This document shows positions 34,242 to 45,236 of a stretch of DNA of 64,000 nucleotides, in pieces. Position numbers and translations under genes: made by a program. Where the stretch lies: the NCBI GenBank assembly GCA_958450325.1, contig OY288256.1:11115057-11179056 (forward strand). Reading direction: 5' to 3'. Position 1 is the stretch's first letter; every line of letters begins with the position of its first letter. This stretch comes from Agrostemma githago. Taxonomy: Eukaryota; Streptophyta; Magnoliopsida; Caryophyllales; Caryophyllaceae. The notes beneath the pieces were generated by a model. That model saw only the letters and a program-made list of their open reading frames with translations. It had not been told where the DNA came from and ran no database searches.

Positions 34242-34612
34242 CATAGATGAACAAGAATACAAACAAACAAAGAATGTGTGACATATAAGACTATAAAAAA
34301 TGAGAAGAAATACCTTAAGAAAAAAGAGAGAGAGATTTTAATGAACCTGAAATATTAAGCAATACAAAAAGTCAGATTCTGGAGGAATATATATTCATGG
34401 TTACAAATAAGATCAAAAATGTTGAATTTTGCTCTATAAAGAACGTAGACGAACAAGAATACAAACAAACAAAGAATGTGTGACATATAAGACTATAAAA
34501 AATGAGAAGAAATACCTTAAGAAAAAAGAGAGAGAGATTTTAATGAACCTGAAATATTAAGCAATACAAAAAGTCAGATTCTGGAGGAATATATATTCAT
34601 GGTTACAAATAA
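34242..34612. repeat. Direct duplication of about 170 bp
   Basis: A block starting near GAACATAGATGAACAAGAAT and ending near TTCATGGTTACAAATAA occurs at about 34242-34411 and again at about 34441-34612. The copies differ at only a few positions and are separated by about 30 bp. It looks like a recent tandem duplication inside CACTA element 2. Confidence 0.85.
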
Positions 34613-36080
34613 AGCATCGATGATCAAGGCCTCAAATCCAATAAACAGTTAATATGTAAAAGGGTGCAAACACTTCACATAAACAGCAACAAAGACAGCA
34701 GAAGTAATGACAAAGACAACAACTACAGTCCATAGAAGACAGGATTGCAAGTCCCTCAGAGTACATCGGAGGATCAATAGTAGGTAGAGAAACAAAAGCA
34801 CCGATGAAACGTCTTTGCAGAAATCATAGAATCATAGAGAAATGTAAACAGATTTCTTGCAAAACTATGTACAGAGTCATGTTGTACTATGATAGTATAC
34901 AAATCTGCACGTGTCTAGTAAAACTATGATTCCTAAGCACATGTATAGGAAAACTATGATTCAAAAATATACAAAGAACATGGAGTCTTGTAAAGTATGA
35001 TAGTAAAATATGATAGTAAAATATGATAGTAAAATTTGCACGTTGCAAAACCGTATACAAAGCACATGGAGTCTTAGCTTGTAAAGAAAACTATGATCCC
35101 TAAGTACTCTGGATTCCTAAACAAAAGCACAAAATTGAAATGTTGTACTTAGGAATCATAGATTTCTTGCAAAACTACAACATGATGAAGCGTCTCGAGC
35201 ATGTTTACAAGTCACTGGAATATGATGCCAAGGAGATAACAAATGTGCAGCCTGAACTTTCCTCGACTCGATTTCAGGATTTTTTTGCAGAGTGTTTCTT
35301 ACTGAAGACATGAAACCATGATAATTTGAACTTACAGCAAAGAATTAGTAGCCCATATATAAATCATAGATCATAGATGGTCGGGAATAGGGATTGGTAA
35401 TTAACTTGGTCACATTTTACATTTCATCAACTAGAGTAGAAATTAAAATTAGAATGTTGCACCAGATTTTATCATACAGAGATTGAGAGGCTTTGATACA
35501 GATTAAAATTTTATTAAATTAGATATTAATTAGAGAGGAACATTTTAAAATATGGACTGAGCAACATATTAAAATTAAAGATTGAGATGGACTGATCCAA
35601 TCTGATTTAATAATCTGATTGCTCTAATCTGATTTAATTAAAATCTGATCTAATCTAATTAGGAACATTTTAATATCAGATTTGATCCATAGAAGACAGG
35701 ACTGTATCTAATTATACAGATTTGCACATTATTGAGAGGCGCAATCTCTGTATCAAATTAAATTAATATTACAGGACTGCTATCATAATCTAAAATCAAA
35801 GCATAGCAAGTTTATTACTCTTTTAAATATGAAAACTCAAATGCTACCTCTTCTCCGAAAATTGAAACTACTGCGATTAGATGAGCATGTACAATAATAC
35901 AGAGATTGCGCCTCTCAATCCTTGATAGTCAGTCCCTAACTTCAGGGGTCGCCAAATAGTACAAATGTACAGTAGTTTAAAGAAACAAAAAGGTTCAATC
36001 CTAAGCTTGAAGTAACTCAAATTTTGTGCGTTAGTCAATCCTAAGCTGTTTGAAGTTAGTCAAAATTGTGCATTGAACAA
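34613..36080. other. CACTA-2 right internal non-coding region
   Basis: AT-rich sequence. Short repeats include AAACTATGATTCCTAAGCAC and GATAGTAAAATAT-like words near 34900-35160. No coding region was recognised. Confidence 0.5.
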
Positions 36081-36082
36081 GA

Positions 36083-36130
36083 ACCCGTTTAGCTCAGTTG
36101 CTAGAGCACAAGTATCTTAACCTTCTGCCT
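36083..36130 (+). pseudogene. tRNA-Lys-like 5' half
   Basis: CCCGTTTAGCTCAGTTGCTA and the following AGAGCACAAG..TCTTAACCTT match the acceptor strand, D-arm and anticodon arm of a plant tRNA-Lys (CTT), with CTT in the anticodon loop. The T-arm and acceptor 3' half are missing, so this is not a functional tRNA. It may be the head of a SINE or a captured fragment. Confidence 0.65.
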
Positions 36131-36989
36131 AATGTTTTTTTATTGTAAACCCGATATAAAACCGACTTTGGTACTGTCTCATTTTCAATGGAATTGTTCC
36201 ACAATAATTTGATTCTAAAAACCAGATGTAAACCCAACTTCTGTAAGCCCGAATGAAAAATCGTAAGCAATTGAAAACCCCGTATGAATTGAACAATAAA
36301 TTGATAAAAATTACGTGATAAAAATTGAAAACCGTTATAAAAATTGAAAACCCGTAAATTGAAAGCCCCAATTGAAAAACCGTAAATTGAAAACCGTAAG
36401 CGACATTCTGAATTACAAGCTAAATTGATAAAAATTAACAATTGAAATTATTCCTAAGTACCATGATAAAAATTGAACAATATGACGCGATAAAAATTAA
36501 CAGCAGCAATAAAAATCACGGAACAAATTACAGCAACATTCTGAATTGATGACGTGATGAGCCTAGGTTTAGAGAAATACGGATGAAAAGATGAATGATA
36601 ACGATGAATGAATCAATAACCTGTCAGTTGACGAATTGATGACTGATGATAGACGTGTGGATGATTGACGCGTACGAAGATGACCGACGAAGATGTATTC
36701 ACGAAGATGGCGGATGATTGATGACGAAGATGATTGATGACGAAGATGGCGATGATTGATGACGAAGATGGCGCAGATGATTGACGAAGATTGGCGAAGA
36801 TGATGATGAACCTAGGTTTAGATGTGAATTATTATGCGCGGCAGTAGTGTGCGTGTGATAAGGTGAATAATTTTAATTTTTTTTGAAATCGTGATGTGAA
36901 TTATTAGCTACCCGAGAATAATACTGATTTTGGAAGAAAATCAGTAAGTGGGACTAGTTTCTTAATTTATTGAAATTATTAATATTATT
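36131..36989. repeat. CACTA-2 low-complexity tracts
   Basis: At 36130-36480 words such as AAAAACCGTAAATTGAAAACC recur irregularly. At 36630-36810 there are degenerate GATGACGAAGATGATTGATG repeats. Neither has a coding signature. Confidence 0.6.
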
Positions 36990-37105
36990 TTATAGTTCTT
37001 GACACACGAAAGAGTCAAGATTGGTAATTAGGTACAAAATAGGGTCGACCCTTTATAAAAGTGTCAACCTCAAAGTGTCTAGAAAATGGGGAGTTTGTAG
37101 TAGTG

Positions 37106-37634
37106 AGTGTCTACTATTAGGGCTCTAATTGCACTTGCGTCTATACATGATTTAGTTATTCATCAGATGGATGTAAAGACTGCATTTTTAAATGGCAATC
37201 TTGATGAAGAGATCTACATGAAACAACCAGAAGGTTTTTTGGCTCATGGACAAGAGAACAAGGTATGCAAGCTCATCAGGTCCTTGTACGGCCTGAAACA
37301 GGCACCAAAGCAATGGTATGACAAATTTGACATAACTATCAGATCCAATGGTTTCACGGTAAACGATTCTGATGCATGTGTGTATTCTAAATATGATGAT
37401 TCTGGTTGTGTGATAGTATGTTTGTATGTGGATGATATGCTCATATTTGGAACAAACATGCATGTGGTAGACGTTACCAAGAATTTTCTAAATTCGTGTT
37501 TTGATATGAAAGACCTAGGGGAGGCCGATGTTATTCTTGGGGTGAAAATCACTAGAACAAAAACAGGATTATGTTTGAGTCAGTGTCACTACACGGAAAA
37601 GATTCTGAGAAAGTTCAATCAGTTTGATAGTTGA
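37106..37634 (+). pseudogene. Copia reverse transcriptase, second part
   Basis: After the AGT target duplication the copia frame resumes with STIRALIALASIHDLVIHQ and DVKTAFLNGNLDEEIYMKQP, and carries the catalytic YVDDM motif (VCLYVDDMLIFG). An in-frame TGA at 37632 interrupts it, and RNase H continues in the same frame. Apart from the target duplication, coding sequence on the two sides of CACTA element 2 is contiguous. Confidence 0.92.
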
Positions 37635-38378
37635 CCCCTGTCCTCACCCTATGACTCTAGTATAGATCTGGCTAAAAACCCCGGGAACAGTGTGGGACAA
37701 GAGGAATATGCCAAGATTATAGGTAGTGTCATGTACCTAATGAATTATACTAGACCCGACATTGCCTACGCAGTAAGCAGACTAAGTAGGTACACTCATA
37801 ACCCCGGACAAGACCATTGGACGGCCCTTATTCGTTTGTTGAGATACTTGAGGAGTACTATGGATTGGGGTTTACATTTTGAGAGAACACCTGCGGTTCT
37901 AGAAGGTTATACTGATGCTAATTGGATAGCCGATTCTCCTAATATTTTATCTACTAGTGGTTATGTGTTTACACTTGCTAGTGGTGCTATTTCATTGAAA
38001 TCATCTAAACAAACTTGCATTGCTAAATCGACAATGGAATCTGAATTTATTGCTCTAGAATTGGCAGGACAGGAAGCTGAGTGGCTTAGGAGTCTGCTAG
38101 CTGACATTCCATTGTGGGGGAAGCCGACTCCATCAATCTCCATGCATTGTGACAATCAAGCTGCAATTGGGGTAGCTCACAGTCAAACATACAATGGGAA
38201 AAGGAGACACATACGCCTAAGGCATGGAATTGTGAGGAATCTGATCAGAGAAAATGTAATCTCAATTGAGTTTGTAAGATCCGAGAGGAACATAGCGGAT
38301 CCTTTCACCAAAGGCCTTGGTATAAAGATGGTGCTGGAGACAGCACGGGAAATGGGTTTAAAGCCCGTAAAGGAGTAA
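37635..38378 (+). pseudogene. Copia RNase H region
   Basis: Motifs EEYAKIIGSVMYLMNYTRPD, LEGYTDANWIADSPN, SGYVFTLASGAISLKSSKQT and KSTMESEFIALELAGQEAEW, then MHCDNQAAIGVAHS, form the connection and RNase H region of copia pol. It ends at the normal stop, 38376-38378. About 600 bp of untranslated sequence separates it from the 3' LTR. Confidence 0.92.
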
Positions 38379-38989
38379 ACTGTGATTGATACCCAACTTA
38401 GCTCAGCTAAGGTCAAATGCGGTCAAACGAAGTCACAGTAAACTCGAGTAATAATGTCACAACCATTTCCTTTGTAATTGTTTTGCGTGACATATGTGTT
38501 ATTTTTATATCCACTGTCGTGTGTGTTAAGGTTGAGCTTTGGCTCTTAATAAATTCATAGTCCTAAACGGATGGTTTGTGACAGTCAAACCTGATGAATT
38601 TACCTATGTGAATGTGGGGGATTATTGCTCTAAATCCCAAGAGATCCTTAGGCTTTAGGATCTCTAGAGGCATTCATGAATTACCAGGATTCATTTGGAG
38701 AGCACTTGGGAAGTCCAAGTAAAACACTTACTTCATACAGTTAGCGTTCATGATGAGTTCATGGATGGTGCGAATACTAGCCCTGATTTGAGTACGGTAA
38801 GTGCGCAACTAACCTTTTACCAACATCATTAGGAGGTTAAAGGCTTCGATCCACCTCTAAATGATGGTTTTAGGTTTTTGTACGCACTGGGTGTCAGTTA
38901 AAGTCCACAAGACACTGAACATCTAAACACTAAAACTCCGTTTGCCAATAATTTCTCCATCTTCTCTTCTTTTGAATCATGTGGGGGAT

Positions 38990-39559
38990 TGTTAGAGTTA
39001 ATGCTTCAAAAGAAGCTCATTTAAGTGGAATTAACTATCCCACATGGATCATTTATGACTACTAAACTATATTTATATATGACCCATTAAATTGCTCTAC
39101 TAGTGCTGCACAAGAGAGGACTACGTACACCACACGCGCGCGCGCGTCGTGCCGGGCCGGGCCGGGCTTTGGTAGAGCGCCTGCGGCGCACCGCTTGCGG
39201 GTAATTTTTAGTAGTCGGATTATTGTTATTCCTGTGTGCATTTTCGAGGCTGATTACTATACTGATTGCTGCAAGTTTCCAGTGTGCATTTACTGTTGCA
39301 CATTGAACTCTTGCCCATCTCTGTTCCGGTTAAGTTATTGGCAAGCGTTCTTGGCTGTATTCAACCGTTCTTCACCTACACTGAAGTTACGGTATAGTTG
39401 TGGAATCCTGGAAGTTGAGTGCCATTGAAGCCGTGTGTAGCAAACGGGGCATAAATCAACTTTAGGACAGTGACGTTTGTCGCGACACAGCTTCTGTTCT
39501 CGGTTTCAGATAAGATCTAACCCTTCTCTATCTCTACTTCTACTACTACCGTGATAAAA
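38990..39559 (+). repeat. Copia 3' LTR
   Basis: Starts TGTTAGAG and ends GATAAAA (the 5' LTR ends GATAACA), followed by the target copy GGACT. The outer parts match the 5' LTR closely. The central 39218-39360 does not: the TATATAAAC promoter stretch is replaced by unrelated sequence (TTATTGTTATTCCTGTGTGC and onward). The 27-bp unit is single here. Confidence 0.9.
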
Positions 39560-39564
39560 GGACT

Positions 39565-39953
39565 GTATTTAGTCGAAGTTATTACGACGATTTTTGTGTA
39601 TTTTGGTGGACTTAATCGTTGTTCTTGTATCGCATTTGTGTCATTTTGGTATGAATGTTTTATAAGCTATTTTGAGGATTCTTATCACTTGATCGTTGAT
39701 TTGGGTCAAGAATGAATGAAGCATGAAGGGAAGGAAAACCCAAGACGGAAGTTAAGTCTGAGAAAGTTAGCCCAATTGAAGACACGAAACGATAGAAACG
39801 AAGAAACCGGCAACAGTCCAGCGTGCGAGTCGCGCGGGTGTCAGACGATTCCCTCGAATGCCTGATTTCCATGCTGCGTCTTGTCCTATTCCGTGTTACT
39901 ATGCCAAGTTTTGAAGACTTCGTTTTACTTAGGAAAATTTATTATTAGGATGC

Positions 39954-39954
<1 letters not shown>
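39565..39954. other. Spacer between copia and the LINE cluster
   Basis: No gene. The sequence resembles plant LTR or untranslated transposon DNA in base composition, but I find no ends. Confidence 0.4.
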
Positions 39955-39986
<32 letters not shown>

Positions 39987-40062
39987 TGCAGAAAATTTAT
40001 CATTTCATTTCAATTGAAGTGAAATTACAATTAGTGCAAAAAACTACCACTCTAGAGATACA

Positions 40063-43000
40063 TCATTTTGCATCTAAGTAATCTAGAATCCTCAAGACTT
40101 TGGGATTATCAGATTTAGCCTTCAATCTAGTACAAACAACAAAACAGGTTTGCTCAAAAATAGTCTCAATTGGTGAACAACAATCAGTGAAAGTCCTCTT
40201 ATTCCGCTCCTTCCAAATGCTGTGTACTGTTGCTGCAATGCAACTCTGAACCAGAGAGAACTTCCAATGCTTCCTATGACTTGGATGATGATTCCACTTA
40301 ATGGCCTTCTTGAGGTGAGTACCAGGTATTATCACTCCCATCCAACTCTGCATAGCAGTCCATAACCGAGAAGATAAAGGGCAGTCAAAGAAAAGATGCT
40401 GATGATCTTCAGCAGCCAAAATGCACAAGACACACCTATTAACCATACAAATCCCCCTCTTTGCATACTGGTCCACAGTGGGGAGCTTCCCTTTATAGGC
40501 CAGAGAAAGCACCACTTTACTGCTCGGCAAAATTATAGATGAGCTAGCCATGGGTTTTGGGAAACAAGGAGATAAACTTCCTCTAAACTTCTCATATGCT
40601 TTAACAACTCTGATTGAGCCATTAAAACTGCATGATTGCAGAAATATTCTTGCATTCTGAACAGATCCCAACAATTCTATACAATGATCCTTCATGGCAA
40701 TGATATTTTTGATGATAGACGGATAAGAATCCCTGAAAGAGAGACTCCAAATAGATGTGTCTTGCAAAATGTAATCCTTACACCAACGGATAAAGATCCC
40801 ACCCACACCTTCAGACATTTGCCAAACCCATTTAGCTATCTGAGCTTTGTTCCAGGCCTCAAGATCCTTAACATTAAAACCACCCTTTTCCCAAGGAAAA
40901 CAGATATCCTGCCATTTCTTAAACACCAACTTCCTGTCACCAATCTTAATCCCCCAAAAAAAATCTTTACAGAGCCTGTTAATAGTTTTGATTACATACT
41001 TATTAGGAATCAGAACACAGGAACACTAATAGTTTTCCATGCCAAAGACAATAGAGTTAATTAACTGAATTTTCCCAGCATAAGAAAGACAGATATTGGA
41101 CCAGTGAGATATTGCTTTCTGAATTTTAAGAACCAGGGGATCAAAGAGCCTAAATGTTATTCTTGAATCATTCAGAGGCATACCAAGGTACCTAGAGGGA
41201 AAAGCTCCAGGACTAAACCCAGATTCTTCCAAAATGAGCTGCTGCAACTCAACAGAAACACCACCAAAATAGATGTTTGTTTTCTCTTTACTAGCATAAA
41301 GACCTGACAAATCACCAAACTCATCCAAGACCTTCTTAACAGCCATAATAGAGGGAAGATCCCCTCTAGTGTAGATCATCAAGTCATCAGCAAAAATTAA
41401 ATGTGTAAGATTAGTCTTAGTACATTTAGGATGAAAAGACACATTGTTACCTTGACATATAGTTCTCAATTTTTTAGACAGGATCTCCATGCTGAGGACA
41501 AAGAGGTAGGGAGAAAGGGGATCCCCTTGCCTAATCCCACTCTTCCCCTGGAAAAACCCTTCAACCCCACCATTTATCTTGAAAGAAAACCAAGGGTTCT
41601 GAATACATCCCATAATCCACTTGACAAAAAGAGGAGGAAACTTCATCTGAGCTAGCATTTGCTTAATAAAACCCCACTGTAGAGTATCAAAGGCTTTTCT
41701 AATATCCACTTTGATTAGACTTCTAGGGGTTAAAAACTTCCTGCCATAACCTTTAACCAATGACTGAGATAGCAGAATATTTTCAAAAATAGTTCTATCT
41801 TTAACAAAAGCTGCTTGTTCCTCCCCCACCATATAAGGCAAGACTATTTTCAATCTATTGGCAAGGACTTTAGAGATGGCCTTATAGAATACAGTGCAGC
41901 AGGAAATAGGCCTGTAATCCAAAACACTGCTAGCATTAGGCTTCTTAGGAATAAGAGAAATTAGGGTAGAATTTTCTTGCTTAGACATTCTTCCAGACTT
42001 GAAAAAGGAGTTCACAGCCTTGCAGAAATCATGGCCAACAATGTTCCAAGCAGTTTTGAAAAACCCCGCAGAAAACCCATCTACCCCAGGGCTACTATTT
42101 GAATCCATGTGGAAAATAGCATTCCTGATCTCAAGAGTGGATATAGGTGCAATTAAACCTTCCTGTAACTCGGGTAAGAGACCACCAGAAAGTTGAGGCA
42201 GCTCACTTACAGGAGAATCCCTCCCTAAGAGATTAATATAATAATTTTGGAAAGCTTGAGTAACCTCAGCAGACCCTTTGTGAATCTGGCCATTTGCATC
42301 ATTTATAGATCCAATCATTTGTTGAGATTTCCTCTCAGAAATCTTTGAGAAAAAATACTTAGAGGAGCAATCAGCATGCTGGATATGCTTGACCTTAGCT
42401 CGTTGCTGAAGCATAGAAATTTCAGCTTTCTTTATGTTAGAATAAGATTCAGACAAGGCTGCCTCCCTTGTCATAAGGTCTAAGGAAAAAGGATCCAGCT
42501 GTAACTGTCTCTGGCAATCCACCAGAGCCCCCTTAGCCTCAACAACTTGAGAAGAAATATTAGAAAAATGTTTCTTGTGAAAAACTTGCAAAGCCTTCTT
42601 AACCATTTTTAGTTTAGAGAAAAGTCTAAACATAGGGGATCCATTAATCTTTACATCCCAAGCTTTCTGAACTACTGAAAAATAATCAGGATGATCACAC
42701 CAGTAGTTCAAAAAACTAAACCTCCTCCTAACTACTTTATCTTTAGAGATATCAACAATGACAGGGGAGTGATCTGAGATCCCATAATTCATCCATAATT
42801 GCTATAGACTCAGGGAAAGTATCACCCCATTTAGGATTAATAAGTACAATGTCAAGCTTGGACCAAACCCTAGAAGTAGCCTCTTGCTTATTAGTCCAAG
42901 TCATATCACAGCCTGAACTATGCATATCATCCAATGAGCAATTCAAAAGGCAGGCATTAAAATCAAGCATGTCCTGCAATAAGGGAGGATTAGAGCCCCA

Positions 43001-43444
43001 CTTCTCCTCAGGACACCTCACCACATTGAAATCCCCCAAAACCATCCAAGGATCAGTAGTAGAAAAGGAATTTAGGAAATCCCAAAGCCCCACTCTATCC
43101 TTACCATCATTCATACCATAAATTGTACTAAGCCAGAAATTACTTTGAGAGATATGGTGTGAAACCAAACAGGTGATATGTTGAGCATTACTAGAGACAT
43201 GAGAAATGGAGACCTTAACAGGATTATAGAACAACCAGATTCTTCCATTATAATGGGATGAGTAATTAGTCACAATCTTCCAATCACTAAACTTTTTATT
43301 AATGAGTTTAGTAGCTTTACTATACTTAACCCTAGTCTCAAGGAGAGCAAACACATCCGGACAATGAAAATGAAGGAAATCCAAGACCTCACTATGTTTA
43401 ATTGGGTTATTAAACCCTCTGATATTCCAAGAAATGACCGTCAT
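40063..43444 (-). pseudogene. LINE A ORF2 (EN-RT-zinc finger), broken
   Basis: The apurinic-type endonuclease starts MTVISWNIRGFNNPIKHSEV, then LLETRVK, and ISDHSPVIVD after a one-base frameshift near 42790. The reverse transcriptase follows (LISLIPKKPNASSVLDYRPI, then SGIRQGDPLSPYLFVLSMEI and LTHLIFADDLMIY with the FADD active site). An in-frame TAG at about 41026 follows MENY. The C-terminal zf-RVT region lies at 40063-40929 (CVLCILAAEDHQHLFFDCPL). The two lesions make it inactive. Confidence 0.93.
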
Positions 43445-44901
43445 TTATCAGGAGGTATAGGATCAGCCTTAAGAACCACCATGGAACATTCTTGGTGCAT
43501 TTCAGAGAGCTTCAAAGTGCTAGCATCAGGGGAAAGAGAGGGGATCAGTTCTATCCTATAACCAGATACCACCCTCCTTTCTAGACCCTGAGATACACTA
43601 TGAAGATTTGAGGTACCACCTAGTTCCTCACCACCACTAGGCACCTGACTCCCATTGAGTATCTGGAAAGTGTTTTCCAGAACTAAGGGCTTCAAAATAG
43701 TCTCCTTAGATTTGAAAGAGGAGGAATTCCTCTTAGAAACAGGGATGAATGTGTCATCCTGGTAGAACTTCTGAGGCTCTGCAGGCTTAGGAGTTATCTT
43801 CTGAGACTCTACAGGCTTAGGAATTGGACCAGAAATCTTCTGACCCTCATCCTGAGTCTCACTAACCACCACGTTGGGCTCCTTGTTCTCTGAAACTGAT
43901 GTTTTCTTCTTCTCCCATTTACAAGAGTCAATGGTATGTCCCAACTTCTTGCAACCATGACAAAAGAAAGGCACCCACTCATATTGAACCTTCTGAAAAG
44001 AGTGCTCATTATAAGGAGTGTTAATAACAATTGAATCCAAGAGTTCTTTTGAGACATCCACCTCAACAAGAACCCTAGCAAATGACAGCTTTGCTTTTGT
44101 TGTGGTAGCCATATCCGCACATAGGGGAGTCCCAATTTTGCTAGCCATTTTGCTCAGAACAGAATCAGACCATAGATAAGGATCAAGGTCAGGAAATAGC
44201 ACCCAAACAGGTACCATAGATATCCTTTCCATCTCAGCTGAGAAAGAGAGAGACCATTCCTTAAGAATCAAAGAGTAAACCCCAACCCTCCAAGGACCAT
44301 CTCTCAAAACATTATCCATGGCTTCTTTTGACCCAAAGCGAAATGAAAACCACCCCTTCTTATAATACTGAACAATAGGCTTATCAATGGTAGTCCAATT
44401 AGCTTGAACAAATTTCTGCATAGTTTGCAGAGAAGGCTTTGACCCAATGACATTCCCCATTAAAGTATGTTCCCAGATTTTCAGTTCTTTCGCAAAATCA
44501 TCCAATTCAATATCAATTTCTGTTGAATTGACACTAGCATCACAGTAATACAGACTCACACCAGATTTCTTATGCTTACTAGCAATTTTAGACCAATTTG
44601 AATCAGGTATTTTTGGCGGTAAAACGGGTTCATCAATAATCTGCTCTTTGAGCGATTCCTTAGGATCAATATTAAGAACAGAGTCTTGTAAATCATTAGT
44701 ACCAGATATGGATTTAAGAAATTTACCAGAAGCTGCCATGGCTGAAAGAATCACCTCATTAAGAGAATTTTTGTGCGAAGAGCTCTGCAAATCCGATTCC
44801 TTCTCTACATCGTCAGCCCCCTCACGAAAATCCTGCTTATTTTGCAGTGATTTCTTGCTGGGCCTCCCCGGACCTCGCTTAACCGGAGCTATGGAAGCCA
44901 T
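43441..44901 (-). CDS. LINE A ORF1 (DUF4283, CCHC knuckle)
   Basis: A 486-codon open frame, the RNA-binding ORF1 protein of plant L1 elements. The N-terminus has an AT-hook-like basic patch (KRGPGRPSKK). A DUF4283-type domain follows at about 130-310 (WEHTLMGNVIGSKPSLQTMQ, KGWFSFRFGSKEAMDNVLRD, VPVWVLFPDLDPYLWSDSVL). A CCHC zinc knuckle CHGCKKLGHTIDSC comes next, then a Pro/Lys/Ser-rich tail. The stop codon overlaps the ORF2 start as ATGA (43441-43444). The frame is fully open, so this copy may be fairly young. Confidence 0.9.
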   Translation of the reverse strand: MASIAPVKRGPGRPSKKSLQNKQDFREGADDVEKESDLQSSSHKNSLNEVILSAMAASGKFLKSISGTNDLQDSVLNIDPKESLKEQIIDEPVLPPKIPDSNWSKIASKHKKSGVSLYYCDASVNSTEIDIELDDFAKELKIWEHTLMGNVIGSKPSLQTMQKFVQANWTTIDKPIVQYYKKGWFSFRFGSKEAMDNVLRDGPWRVGVYSLILKEWSLSFSAEMERISMVPVWVLFPDLDPYLWSDSVLSKMASKIGTPLCADMATTTKAKLSFARVLVEVDVSKELLDSIVINTPYNEHSFQKVQYEWVPFFCHGCKKLGHTIDSCKWEKKKTSVSENKEPNVVVSETQDEGQKISGPIPKPVESQKITPKPAEPQKFYQDDTFIPVSKRNSSSFKSKETILKPLVLENTFQILNGSQVPSGGEELGGTSNLHSVSQGLERRVVSGYRIELIPSLSPDASTLKLSEMHQECSMVVLKADPIPPDK

Positions 44902-44978
44902 GGGAGTGAGCTCGCGTAACAGAATTAGAGAGAAACAGATTTTTAGAGAGAGAAAACTTTCTCTCTCTTCGCGATGAA

Positions 44979-44979
<1 letters not shown>

Positions 44980-45025
<46 letters not shown>

Positions 45026-45084
45026 TATTACTATTATTACTATTATTATTATTACTATTATTATTATTATTATTATTATTATTA

Positions 45085-45125
<41 letters not shown>
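44980..45125. repeat. (TTA)n tract at the LINE A / LINE B junction
   Basis: About 48 TTA/ATT units with a few ACT and ATC interruptions, sitting exactly between the 5' leader of LINE A and the 3' UTR of LINE B. Frames through it give poly-Leu or poly-Asn/Ile and are not genes. Confidence 0.95.
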
Positions 45126-45236
45126 TTGCAAGAAAAAGTATGACTCCTTTATTCTTCCATAAAGGGTAGACAAGGAGACTAGTCTTACAAAGGGAAAACC
45201 CCTAAATCATTTAGAACTCCCTTATACAAGTAACCC

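Larger units (their letters stand above)
29560..37105 (-). mobile_element. CACTA (En/Spm) element 2
   Basis: Ends CACTACTACAAA and TTTGTAGTAGTG are perfect inverted repeats, flanked by the 3-bp duplication AGT (29557-29559 and 37106-37108). The genes are on the minus strand: truncated tnp2 (31963-33912) and a TNP1/Ptta-like gene (about 31100-31935). GACGCTTT/AAAGCGTC-type subterminal repeats occur at the left end and degenerate GACAC...GTGTC words at the right. It inserted into the copia reverse transcriptase. Confidence 0.93.
26242..39559 (+). mobile_element. Ty1/copia retrotransposon split by CACTA element 2
   Basis: LTRs at 26242-26800 and 38990-39559 are flanked by the 5-bp duplication GGACT (26237-26241, 39560-39564). 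The interior reads gag, protease, integrase, reverse transcriptase, RNase H, the copia order, with a polypurine tract ATGTGGGGGAT before the 3' LTR. Without the 7.5-kb CACTA insertion it is about 5.8 kb. Several stops and frameshifts make it inactive. Confidence 0.93.
39955..44978 (-). mobile_element. LINE A (L1-type), near full length
   Basis: Minus strand, 5' end at about 44978 (CT-rich leader with TTTCTCTCTC words), ORF1, ORF2, short 3' UTR and a (TAA)n tail (plus-strand TTA repeats 39955-39986). The 3' UTR phrase near 39986-40060 (GAAAATTTATCATTTCATTT) is shared with LINE C. Its 5' end abuts the tail of LINE B. Confidence 0.9.

Noticed and set aside
36083..36130. Functional tRNA gene
   Set aside because: Only the 5' half of a tRNA-Lys is present; there is no T-arm or acceptor 3' strand.
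44943..45173. Open frames of pure Leu, Ile or Asn on both strands
   Set aside because: They are translations of the (TTA)n microsatellite at a LINE junction, not genes.
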